DNA of 64,000 nucleotides from Fusibacillus kribbianus (GTDB taxonomy: Bacteria; Bacillota; Clostridia; Lachnospirales; Lachnospiraceae), in NCBI RefSeq assembly GCF_030053595.1, contig NZ_JASGBQ010000001.1, forward strand, positions 124,001 to 188,000. The letters are read 5' to 3'. The notes under the pieces were generated by a model, which was not told where the DNA came from, searched no databases, and worked only from the letters and a program-made list of their open reading frames with translations. The translations under genes and the position numbers were made by a program. Positions 52,610 through 60,508 of the stretch are shown one piece after another; the stretch's first letter is position 1, and every line of letters starts with the position of its first letter.

Positions 52610-53419
52610 TCAAAGATCCATACTGCCGGAACGGAAGCCCTCCGCATCCAGCGTAATATAAGTAAAGCCCAGTTCCTTAAGCCGCGCTGTAATATCCTCC
52701 CTCATGTTCAGAAAAAGCGGAAACTGCTCCGGCCAAACCTCAATCCTGGCCACCCGCCCGTGGAGCCTTAAACGTACCGGCTGAAATCCCAGATCCGTCA
52801 GATAGCTCTCTCCGTCCGCGATCCTTCCCAACACCTGAGGATCCAGCTGCTCCCCGTAGGGAAGCCTGGTGGCAAGGCAGGAATTGGAGGGCTTCTCGGC
52901 TGTCGATACGCCATAATCCTTCGCCAGTTTCCGCACTTCCGCCTTGGTGAAGGCAGCTTCCTTTAAGGGACTCACGATACCAAGCTCCGAAAGGGCCCGG
53001 ATCCCCGGCCGGTACACATTCAGGTCGTCAAAATTCGTACCGTCCATCACCACAGCGCACCGGTGCTCCTCAGCAAATCTCTTTAATCTGGTAAACAGAA
53101 ACTTTTTGCACTGATAACAGCGGTCCACCGGATTATCCAGAATCGCCGGATTGTCCAGCTCATTGACCGGGATCACGGCAAAATCGGCTCCGCATTCCAC
53201 AGCCACCCGTTTTGCCTCCGCCTCATCCCCCTTGGAATGAAGAAAGGTATCAAACAGAACAGCAAATACGGTTCCCCCGGATCTTCTCTGTTCCCGGCAG
53301 GCGGCCGCCACCAGCACACTGCTGTCCACGCCGCCGGAAAAGGCAATACATACCCCCTGCTTTACCGCATCGCGGATCATTTCCTCAAGCTTTTCTTTTT
53401 TATCCAAATAACTGTACAT
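52610..53419 (-). CDS. larE: LarE, ATP-dependent sulfur transferase for the nickel-pincer cofactor
   Basis: A 269-residue PP-loop enzyme. The ATP site is IAFSGGVDSSVLVAA. LarE activates P2CMN by AMPylation and donates the sulfur of its own Cys; the likely sacrificial Cys is in KPSNSCLATRLPYG, and a CYQCKKFLF block is also typical. Two turns install both thiocarboxylates. The ATG at 53419 follows AGAGGTG; longer in-frame starts would lie inside larC. Confidence 0.94.
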   Translation of the reverse strand: MYSYLDKKEKLEEMIRDAVKQGVCIAFSGGVDSSVLVAAACREQRRSGGTVFAVLFDTFLHSKGDEAEAKRVAVECGADFAVIPVNELDNPAILDNPVDRCYQCKKFLFTRLKRFAEEHRCAVVMDGTNFDDLNVYRPGIRALSELGIVSPLKEAAFTKAEVRKLAKDYGVSTAEKPSNSCLATRLPYGEQLDPQVLGRIADGESYLTDLGFQPVRLRLHGRVARIEVWPEQFPLFLNMREDITARLKELGFTYITLDAEGFRSGSMDL

Positions 53420-53453
53420 TATATCACCTCTGCTGCTTCGGCTGCCTGAGCCC

Positions 53454-54734
53454 TCAGACTTCTGCTGCCAGCCGTCTGATCTCCTCATAGATATCCTGAA
53501 AAGGCTTTCCCGTTTCATCAGCCAGGCGGGCCACATCCTCGTATTCCGGATAACAGAAGGTCTGCTCCCCTCTGAAGACCGCTTTTGCCCTCGCTTCTCC
53601 CCATTCCGTCTTCACCGTCAGGATTTTCCTGGGCAAAGCGGTCCGTTCCAGCGGATATCTCCGGATCCCGATAGTCGTCGTATGACAGAAAATCAGACCC
53701 TCCAGGTCCTCTCTCCTGTCCTCGTCACAGACCACCTTCAAAAGCCAGGCCGGACGGTTCTTTTTCATAAAGGCCGGCAGATAGCACACATCCCTGGCGC
53801 CTGCCCGGAAAAGCCGGTCCATCACATAGCCCAGGGCTTCCCCGGTGGCATCGTCGATATTGGTCTCCAGCATCCAGAGCTCTTCCTTCTTCTTTCGTTC
53901 CTCAATGAGGTAAGCCCGAAGGAGATTTGCTTTAGGAAAATCCTTCTTTCCGGCTCCCATGCCCGTCTTCACGATCCGGAAGGAATCAGGCAGCGCCTCT
54001 CTTGTCCGGACCCCGGCGGCGATGGCCGCTCCGGTGGGTGTTACCATCTCTCCCCTTGTATCCGTCAGTCTGAGGTACAGCCCGTATTCTCCGGCAATGG
54101 CCGTCACCGCAGGCACCGGAACCGGCAGGATCCCGTGCTGACAATGGACATGGCCGCTTCCCTCTGAAATCTCCGAGATCACAGCCTCCGTAATATCCAG
54201 ATCGTCCAGACAAATCGCCGCGGCACAGATATCCACGATGGAATCCACGGCCCCCACCTCATGAAAATGGACTTCTTCAATGGGGTTTCCATGTACTCTG
54301 GCCTCCGCCTCCGCCACGATCCCGAAAATACGGAGGGCCGTTGCTTTGGCCCGCTCCGTCATGGCAGACCGATTGATGATCTCCGTGATATCCCCCAGAT
54401 TTCTGTGGACATGGGGATGTCTATGGTCATGGCTGTGCTCATGGTCGTGAGTGTGCGTATGCTCGTGGCTGTGCTCATGATCGTGATCATGGTCATGGTC
54501 ATGAAGCTGCTCCGTATAATCATGGCTGCCGCCGTCCTCTTCCCCGTCAAGGATCACGTCGAAGCTGCAGGCCTCCACGCCGCACTTTGCCCGGCGGCCG
54601 ATCTTCACCTCGTAACCATCTAATCCCAGACTGGCAAGTCCCTCCAGCAGCCGATCCCGGCTGGCTCCCAGATCCAGGAGCGCCGCCACCGTCATATCGC
54701 CGCTGATGCCGGATAAACATTCCAAATATAACAT
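53454..54734 (-). CDS. larC: LarC, nickel insertase for the nickel-pincer cofactor
   Basis: A 426-residue cyclometallase that inserts Ni into the pincer ligand with CTP hydrolysis. The N-terminal domain starts MLYLECLSGISGDMTVAALLDLG. A His/Asp-rich loop (about residues 75-115, over 15 His) is a probable nickel store. The C-terminal domain has ETNIDDATGEALGYVMDRLF and HTTTIGIRRYPLER. In Lactobacillus plantarum the gene is split and read through a frameshift; here it is one continuous frame. It is preceded by the first AAA+/VWA pair. Confidence 0.94.
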   Translation of the reverse strand: MLYLECLSGISGDMTVAALLDLGASRDRLLEGLASLGLDGYEVKIGRRAKCGVEACSFDVILDGEEDGGSHDYTEQLHDHDHDHDHEHSHEHTHTHDHEHSHDHRHPHVHRNLGDITEIINRSAMTERAKATALRIFGIVAEAEARVHGNPIEEVHFHEVGAVDSIVDICAAAICLDDLDITEAVISEISEGSGHVHCQHGILPVPVPAVTAIAGEYGLYLRLTDTRGEMVTPTGAAIAAGVRTREALPDSFRIVKTGMGAGKKDFPKANLLRAYLIEERKKKEELWMLETNIDDATGEALGYVMDRLFRAGARDVCYLPAFMKKNRPAWLLKVVCDEDRREDLEGLIFCHTTTIGIRRYPLERTALPRKILTVKTEWGEARAKAVFRGEQTFCYPEYEDVARLADETGKPFQDIYEEIRRLAAEV

Positions 54735-54780
54735 TTTACTACCCCATCCTTCTTCCTGATCCGCTGCCTGCACCGGATTC

Positions 54781-56358
54781 TCACATACTCCTGCCATCGC
54801 CCATGGAAAGATCTGCTCCCGTCATCAGCTCCTTTGCTTCCTCGATCCGATCGCTGATGGCACGGCCCCGTTCTGCAAACAGAAGGCCCTTGTTGTATTT
54901 ATAATACCGGTCACATCCGTTCTCACGGATAAACCAGGCGCTGAAAAATCCGGCTGTCAGCTCCGTCACAAAAAGCACCAGCTCCTGACCCTGGCCAAAG
55001 GCTGCCTCCAGAAAATCAAAGGCATATTCCAGCTTTTCCGATGTCTCATCGATAAGCTGCTGCCTCCCGTCTGCCTCCGCCGCAAAGGACGCGCGCACCG
55101 CCTCAAAATCTCCGGCTTTTTCCGCCCCTTCCATCCACATAAGGATCTGACGCTTCGCCGTCTCCGAAACCTTGTCCAGATGTCCGGCCTCCAGCTCCTT
55201 TTTCAACTGTTCCTCCGCCTGCAGACGTTCCTCCTTTACCAGTAAAGCCGTCTTTTTCTCCGGATCGGCCGCACCGGTGAGTTTTCTCTGCACCGCCTTC
55301 AGATGATCAAACAGCCCTGTCACCATGAGATCCTTCAGATAACAAAGGCGGAACTCCTCCCCCAGTCGGGAAAGAAGCAGTCCCATCACGCTGAGCCGCT
55401 CGTCAAAGTCCGCAAAATGAAGCTTGGAAATGGCAGAAGGCTGCACATTTCCGGCCAGCACCTCATCGATCTGATAATCTCTGTGGTATTTATAATAAAG
55501 TTCAAGATAATTTGCAAAATCCCTGGCAATTCTTGGAAACTGGATATACTGGCCCACCACCTGGGCGTCCACCGGTTTCCCCAGCTTTTCATATACATAC
55601 AGGATCTGGGACAGATCCTCCCAGCCTCTGGCAGTGGCAAACAGAGTTCCGTCCACCGTCGTCTCGATCTGATAGAAATTATTCTTTCTGATGTCCAAGT
55701 AGGAGATCACCGCACCGTGAAGCTGCTCCCGGTACGCATATTCCTTCCAGACGCCGTAATCGGCCTCCACGTCAAGACGCTTAACCCGGTCCAGAGTCAC
55801 CACATCAAAATCCCGGACAGATTTATTATACTCCGGCGGATTTCCGGCTGCCACGATCACCCAGCCCTCCGGCACCTGCTGATTTCCGAAGGTCTTGCAC
55901 TGGAGAAACTGAAGCATCATGGGCGCCATGGTCTCCGATACACAGTTGATCTCATCGATGAACAGGATCCCCTCCCGGATCCCGGTCTTCTCCATTTTCT
56001 CATGAATGGCCCCAATGATCTCGCTCATGGTATACTCCGTCACCGAATATACCTTGCCGTCGTATTCCTTTTCGCGGATAAAGGGCAGTCCCACCGCACT
56101 CTGCCTGGTATGGTGGGTAATGGTATACGCCACCAGACCGATGCGGCACTCCCTGGCGATCTGCTCCATGATCTGGGTTTTCCCCACTCCCGGTGGTCCC
56201 ATCAGAAGCACCGGTCTCTGTCTGATGGCCGGAATCACATAATTTCCGAAGGAATCCTTCAGAAGATAGGCTTCTATGGTATTCTTGATTTCTTCCTTTG
56301 CCCTCTTGATATTCACTGTCCTGTCTCTTCCTTCCTGCTCCAAAGCTGCTTCTTCCAT
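54781..56358 (-). CDS. MoxR-type AAA+ ATPase with long C-terminal extension
   Basis: A 525-residue protein. The AAA+ core (about 25-270) has Walker A LLMGPPGVGKTQIM, Walker B GILFIDEINCVSE and sensor 1 VAAGNPPEYN. A C-terminal helical region of about 200 residues is charged and has coiled-coil character (EERLQAEEQLKKELEAG). The ATG at 56358 follows the VWA gene's TAA by one base, so the two are strictly coupled. As with RavA/ViaA or ChlI/ChlD, the ATPase probably drives the VWA partner in metal insertion or remodelling; target proposed to be an enzyme of the Lar cofactor. Confidence 0.87.
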   Translation of the reverse strand: MEEAALEQEGRDRTVNIKRAKEEIKNTIEAYLLKDSFGNYVIPAIRQRPVLLMGPPGVGKTQIMEQIARECRIGLVAYTITHHTRQSAVGLPFIREKEYDGKVYSVTEYTMSEIIGAIHEKMEKTGIREGILFIDEINCVSETMAPMMLQFLQCKTFGNQQVPEGWVIVAAGNPPEYNKSVRDFDVVTLDRVKRLDVEADYGVWKEYAYREQLHGAVISYLDIRKNNFYQIETTVDGTLFATARGWEDLSQILYVYEKLGKPVDAQVVGQYIQFPRIARDFANYLELYYKYHRDYQIDEVLAGNVQPSAISKLHFADFDERLSVMGLLLSRLGEEFRLCYLKDLMVTGLFDHLKAVQRKLTGAADPEKKTALLVKEERLQAEEQLKKELEAGHLDKVSETAKRQILMWMEGAEKAGDFEAVRASFAAEADGRQQLIDETSEKLEYAFDFLEAAFGQGQELVLFVTELTAGFFSAWFIRENGCDRYYKYNKGLLFAERGRAISDRIEEAKELMTGADLSMGDGRSM

Positions 56359-56359
56359 T

Positions 56360-57706
56360 TTATACAAACTTGATATCTTTGTCCAGCCGTTTCCCCTCCT
56401 CCGGAAGATCATCCGCCGTTAGAATCAGCTTCATGGCCCAGGCGGGAACCGAAACATCTGTATAATCCTCTTTCATAAAAAGAAACGCCACATCGTAATC
56501 GGGCCTTTTTTTCGGATAGATCCCCTTTCCGTCGGTAAAATACAAAAGACCCCTGAGTCTTTTTAACCTGCCCTGCTCCCGAAGCGCTTCCACATGGGCG
56601 AAAACAGGCCGGAAATCAGTCCCACCGCCGCCCTTCAGTTCAAACTGCTCCATATAATTTAACAGTTCTTCTTTGCTTGTAATGCAGGCATCCGCCTGAA
56701 TCTCCTCGTCGCACTGAAGGATATGGATATTGACCTTTTTAAAAAAGCTTTCCGATTCCAGTAAAATACCGCAGGTTTCCGAAAGGAACGCCCGCACCAG
56801 CTCCCCGGAACAGGACATGGAGGTGTCGATTGCAATGACGAACTCCTGAATCTTTTTGACCTCCTTAAACTCCTGGGGCTCCACAAGGGGCATATTGCCG
56901 TAAAGACGCAGTCCATAACTGTAAAAGCCATAATCAAAGGAATCCGGATCGATCTGCATCTCCTCTCTCCAGATGGAAAATTTCCGGAGGAACGTCCGGT
57001 AATCCTGCCTCCGCCTGTTCTGGACCTTCACCTGCTCCAGAAGATCTCCGTTCTCCTCCGACTGATTTCCCCCGAAGGCAGCAAGCTCCGTCTCCATCCG
57101 CTCTGAGATATCCTGCCAGCGCCTCTCCAGCTCCGCAGCCTGCTCCGGCGGATTTCCCTCCTCGTCGGGCCTTGGCCAGCGGCCGTGATCGTCCACCAGG
57201 AAAAGCTCCGAAAGCTTAGAAAAAGCTTCTTCAGAAAGCCGCTTCTCCATCAGGACCTGATAGATCCCCTCCGCCGTCAGGACAGACAGCCGCCCGGAAA
57301 GCATACGGTAAACCTCTTTCCGTTCCGGAGCCACCGCTCTTCGAACGCTCCGCTTCTCCAGCCCGTCAATGACCGATTCCATGGCAATATCGCAGGCCAG
57401 ATTCCAGTAATCCTCCCTCCTCTTCCCCCGTCTGGTCAGATGGCGGAACAGACAGTGAAACACCATATGCAAATACAGCCGGTTCAGATACTTCCTGTCC
57501 TGTCCGAACAGATCCGCCAGACTGTAGGGTTCAAAATATATATAATATCCGTCTGTTCCCGCCGTTTTAACCGCCGTATCCATCTGATAGGCAAGGCTGC
57601 AGAGGGCAAGATCCAGAAAATGCATATTCAGATACAGTTCATTTCTGGCCGTCCCCAGAATTTCCTTCCCAATATCATCCCATTTTTCGGACAGTTTCTG
57701 CGACAC
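56360..57706 (-). CDS. DUF2201-type protein: degenerate metallopeptidase domain plus VWA-like domain
   Basis: A 448-residue protein. The N-terminal part matches DUF2201_N (putative metallopeptidase) at YLHMVFHCLFRHL, but the Glu of HExxH is Met81 (H80-M-V-F-H84), so peptidase activity is unlikely unless metal is held another way. The C-terminal VWA-like domain has MIDAS residues D294-T-S-M-S298, the Thr in GGGGTDFRPV and the Asp in YFTDGKG. The GTG start follows GGAG. It is paired with the AAA+ gene immediately downstream. Confidence 0.87.
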   Translation of the reverse strand: MSQKLSEKWDDIGKEILGTARNELYLNMHFLDLALCSLAYQMDTAVKTAGTDGYYIYFEPYSLADLFGQDRKYLNRLYLHMVFHCLFRHLTRRGKRREDYWNLACDIAMESVIDGLEKRSVRRAVAPERKEVYRMLSGRLSVLTAEGIYQVLMEKRLSEEAFSKLSELFLVDDHGRWPRPDEEGNPPEQAAELERRWQDISERMETELAAFGGNQSEENGDLLEQVKVQNRRRQDYRTFLRKFSIWREEMQIDPDSFDYGFYSYGLRLYGNMPLVEPQEFKEVKKIQEFVIAIDTSMSCSGELVRAFLSETCGILLESESFFKKVNIHILQCDEEIQADACITSKEELLNYMEQFELKGGGGTDFRPVFAHVEALREQGRLKRLRGLLYFTDGKGIYPKKRPDYDVAFLFMKEDYTDVSVPAWAMKLILTADDLPEEGKRLDKDIKFV

Positions 57707-57752
57707 GCTCGTTCACTCCAATCTATGACTCATTTCTCCCGTTTTTTCACTT

Positions 57753-58469
57753 TCAGGCCTTCGACCGTTTCAGGGCCTTCAGCATCTCTTTATCTTCGGC
57801 AGAGACCCGGTAAGATTCCCTGATCTTCTGAATGGCCTTATTCTGGGTCCAGTCCTCCAGGCCGCCGTTCTCTTCATTCCTCTTAAACAGCTCCAGGGTA
57901 CGTTTCGGAAACTTTACATAACAGACCGAAAGTGCCCATGCCACAGCCATTTTCACGTAGTAACCCTCATGGCGGACCTGCCTTAAGATTTCCAGCACCC
58001 GGTCAATATAAGTTTTCGTGATAAAATAATCCATAAGAGCCACCACGGCAAACCGAAGCTCGTACTCCCTCCGGCTCTCCAGATATCCGCAGATATACGC
58101 AAAGCTCTCCTCCGGATATTTTCCCAGAAACTTAAGGGTGCTGGTCCCGCAGTCACAGACTGCCCAGCTGTTGATCCTGGGCACCCACGCATCCAGATGA
58201 AGGAACCGCTCCTCCAGAGGCATTTTCCCATAGCCAATGACCATTCCCTGAACCATCAGCTCTTCCTGATAAAGACTGCTCCCGTCCGCCTGTTCCATTT
58301 CCGAAAGGAATTCTTTCCCGCTGTCCTTTGCAAGCTTCTTCGCCAGTTCCCGGACCTTCGGGACACGCACGCCTATGGTTTCGCCGGTTCCCGGTATCAG
58401 GCTGTCATTGAAGGTCTTATATTTTTCCTCAGCCAGCAAAAAAAGCTGCTCTCTAAGCTCCTGAACCAT
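57753..58469 (-). CDS. DNA alkylation repair protein, AlkD-like HEAT repeat
   Basis: A 238-residue all-helical protein of the AlkD superfamily. The N-terminal GVRVPKVRELAKKLAK and the central WVPRINSWAVCDCGTSTLKFLG with YELRFAVVALMDYF are typical family blocks. AlkD excises alkylated purines such as N7-methylguanine and N3-methyladenine. It lies in the lar operon, 14 bases after the LRR gene, which is an odd place for a repair enzyme; some family members lack glycosylase activity and bind nucleic acids only. Confidence 0.88.
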   Translation of the reverse strand: MVQELREQLFLLAEEKYKTFNDSLIPGTGETIGVRVPKVRELAKKLAKDSGKEFLSEMEQADGSSLYQEELMVQGMVIGYGKMPLEERFLHLDAWVPRINSWAVCDCGTSTLKFLGKYPEESFAYICGYLESRREYELRFAVVALMDYFITKTYIDRVLEILRQVRHEGYYVKMAVAWALSVCYVKFPKRTLELFKRNEENGGLEDWTQNKAIQKIRESYRVSAEDKEMLKALKRSKA

Positions 58470-58483
58470 AAAGTCCTCTCCCC

Positions 58484-59623
58484 TTACAGATCAAATGTTT
58501 TTTTCTTTTTCCCTCCGCCGGCTTTTCTGTGGCGGTAATCCATGAGGCAGCCGACCATCTCGGTGCGTCCCATACGTCCGGCCATTTCCAGAAGGACCTC
58601 CAGCGCCTGTCTCGGCTGTCCGACTCCCGCCTCCAACTGTTCTTCCTCCGGAGCTTCCGTCTCTCCCAGAACGCTTTCTCCAAGAGAAGCCATGTAAAAA
58701 TCTCCGGCCCCGTCGGCCACTTCCTTCCTTGTCTCCGTATAACCAGCCGATTTATCGGACAGTTTTTCCATACCGTCGAAGCCTCCCGCCTCCGCGATCA
58801 GACGAACTGCCTCCACGTCATCCCGTTCAAGAAAATATTCGCCGGCCTCTTTCACATGGGCGCTGAACCAGTTGAGATAACCGGTCCTGGCTTCCCCGGA
58901 CAGCTCGTCCGGATATTTCAGCCGCAAATAAGCAAGTTCTGCCAGCACCTGGGCCGGTTCCTGACTCTCCGCCAGTCGGAAAAGCTCATCGTAATCCCGA
59001 TAGGCAATGGTTCCGCTCCGGAAGCATTGGCGGTACCGGTAGCCCGTCCCCTGAAAATGAAGCTCCAGGATCCGGGCGGGAATGTTTTCCACCGACGCCT
59101 CGTAGTATTCGGGCACGACCAGCTCCCGCACCTTCGTCCCGCATACCATCCGTACCTCCAGGGCGTAGCGAAGCTCGGAAAGCATCTGATACAGGCTGCT
59201 GCTTCCCGTCCCGCTCTCCAGGATCTCCAGTTTTCTGACTCCGCTGCAGCCCATAAACGCACCACTCCCGATCCGTTTCAGCCGATCCGTAAACACGATT
59301 TTTTCCAGATTTCCACAGCCATAAAAACCGTAATCTCCAATGACAGTCACAGAGGCAGGCAGGCGTATCTCCTTCAGGCGGCTGCCGTTCATAGATTCCG
59401 CCGTTTCTTCAAAGAGACTCTGCCCGGTCACATGGTGTCTCACCTGGTCCGGCTCCACCTGAAACCGACGCGGAAGCCGGGCCGCGGAAAAGGCGTAGGG
59501 CCCGATCTCCGTCACCGGACAGCCGTCGATCTCCTCCGGCACCGCAGGCCTTCCATCGTTTCCGCACATTCTCAAAATCCGAATCCCCTTTTCTGTTTTT
59601 ATATAATCCCAAACCGTTTTCAT
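58484..59623 (-). CDS. BspA-type leucine-rich repeat protein
   Basis: A 379-residue protein. Residues about 30-140 contain LRR_5 repeats of the BspA kind (LKEIRLPASVTVIGDYGFYGC, LEKIVFTDRLKRIGSGAFMGC). Most BspA proteins are secreted, but no signal peptide is present, so this one should be cytoplasmic. The C-terminal 200 residues are helical and charged, with no named domain. It directly follows mntP (15 bases) and leads into the AlkD-like gene. Role unknown; in this operon it may be a scaffold. Confidence 0.82.
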   Translation of the reverse strand: MKTVWDYIKTEKGIRILRMCGNDGRPAVPEEIDGCPVTEIGPYAFSAARLPRRFQVEPDQVRHHVTGQSLFEETAESMNGSRLKEIRLPASVTVIGDYGFYGCGNLEKIVFTDRLKRIGSGAFMGCSGVRKLEILESGTGSSSLYQMLSELRYALEVRMVCGTKVRELVVPEYYEASVENIPARILELHFQGTGYRYRQCFRSGTIAYRDYDELFRLAESQEPAQVLAELAYLRLKYPDELSGEARTGYLNWFSAHVKEAGEYFLERDDVEAVRLIAEAGGFDGMEKLSDKSAGYTETRKEVADGAGDFYMASLGESVLGETEAPEEEQLEAGVGQPRQALEVLLEMAGRMGRTEMVGCLMDYRHRKAGGGKKKKTFDL

Positions 59624-59638
59624 TGTTTTTTGTTTCCT

Positions 59639-60199
59639 CTATCCCAGAATTCCCAGATGCTCCAGCAGGATTTTAACTCCCATTAAAACAAGGATAATTC
59701 CTCCTGCCAGTTCCGCCTTCGACTTATATCTGCTTCCAAATACATTTCCCACACGGACACCGACTGCCGACAGAACAAAGGTCGTCACGCCGATCAGAGA
59801 AACTGCCGGCAGGATCTGCACATTCAGGAAGGCAAAGGTAACTCCCACGGCCAGTGCATCGATGCTTGTGGCCACCGCCAGAATCAGCATGGTCTTCACA
59901 TCAAAGGAGCTGTCCGCATCCTCCTCATCCGAGAAGGCTTCCTTGATCATATTGATCCCGATGAAGGCCAACAGAACAAAGGCGATCCAATGATCGATGC
60001 TGGTAATCTTATCCCGGAAGCCGGTTCCCAAAAGATATCCCACCAGAGGCATCAACATCTGGAAGCCGCCGAAATAAAGTCCCGCCAGTCCCGCATTTTT
60101 CCAGCTCATTTTCTTCATGGCAAGCCCTTTGCAGATCGACACCGCAAAAGCATCCATAGACAGTCCGACTGCAATTACGAACAATTCCCAAACCGCCAT
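59639..60199 (-). CDS. mntP: Manganese efflux pump MntP
   Basis: A 186-residue membrane protein with six helices in two repeats. The acidic motifs of the MntP transport site are seen in [13 protein letters not shown] (helix 1) and [13 protein letters not shown] (helix 4), and the second repeat ends near the C-terminus. It exports Mn2+ to prevent toxicity. A manganese riboswitch with terminator precedes it, and it is the first gene of the ten-gene lar operon. Confidence 0.95.
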   Translation of the reverse strand: MAVWELFVIAVGLSMDAFAVSICKGLAMKKMSWKNAGLAGLYFGGFQMLMPLVGYLLGTGFRDKITSIDHWIAFVLLAFIGINMIKEAFSDEEDADSSFDVKTMLILAVATSIDALAVGVTFAFLNVQILPAVSLIGVTTFVLSAVGVRVGNVFGSRYKSKAELAGGIILVLMGVKILLEHLGILG

Positions 60200-60246
60200 A
60201 ATCCTTACTCTCCTTTTCTTCCGCCGGCATATGCTTTATCATATGT

Positions 60247-60286
60247 AAAAAAAAGACCTATCTGCACCAGAAGTACAGATAAGTCT
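60247..60286 (-). terminator. Riboswitch-controlled terminator before mntP
   Basis: AGACTTATCTGTAC pairs with GTGCAGATAGGTCT (one G-U-like pair per arm) and is followed by eight U. Its 5' arm contains the 3' half of riboswitch P1 (CTTATCT), so the two structures exclude each other: Mn2+ binding would keep P1 and prevent termination. Confidence 0.88.
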
Positions 60287-60377
60287 CATTATTTAAAACA
60301 AAGCCAGATTGCCGCAAATCACGTTCATCAGTATGTTGACTTCGCTACACCGTCCGGTGCCAACTACTCCCTTATCT
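60277..60377 (-). ncRNA. yybP-ykoY manganese riboswitch
   Basis: On the minus strand P1 is AGATAAG/CTTATCT, followed directly by the family's GGGAGTAG stretch and closed by AATGAGA before the 3' P1 strand. Helical arms lie between. This element is established as the Mn2+ sensor in front of mntP-like genes. It switches on expression of the operon when Mn2+ is high. The length of about 100 bases fits the family. Confidence 0.88.
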
Positions 60378-60383
60378 CAGTGT

Positions 60384-60413
60384 ATTATAACTGGGAGAGG
60401 AGCCATTTGTCAA
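60384..60413 (-). promoter_or_regulatory. Promoter of the mntP-lar operon
   Basis: Minus-strand TTGACA and TATAAT separated by 18 bases, placing the start site just before riboswitch P1. Confidence 0.85.
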
Positions 60414-60508
60414 CGTACTTTTACAGCATATCCCACCTCCCATTCTTTACTTCTGCCCCGCCCCGTGTTACTCTTAAAATAAAGAATTTGTAAACGGAGG
60501 TAACCACC

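Noticed and set aside
54359-54550. Repetitive His/Thr/Met-coding stretch as a possible tandem DNA repeat
   Set aside because: The CATG-rich repeats encode the His/Asp loop of LarC and are explained by that protein.
53454-54734. Possible larC frameshift as in L. plantarum
   Set aside because: A single uninterrupted frame covers both halves, so no recoding is needed.
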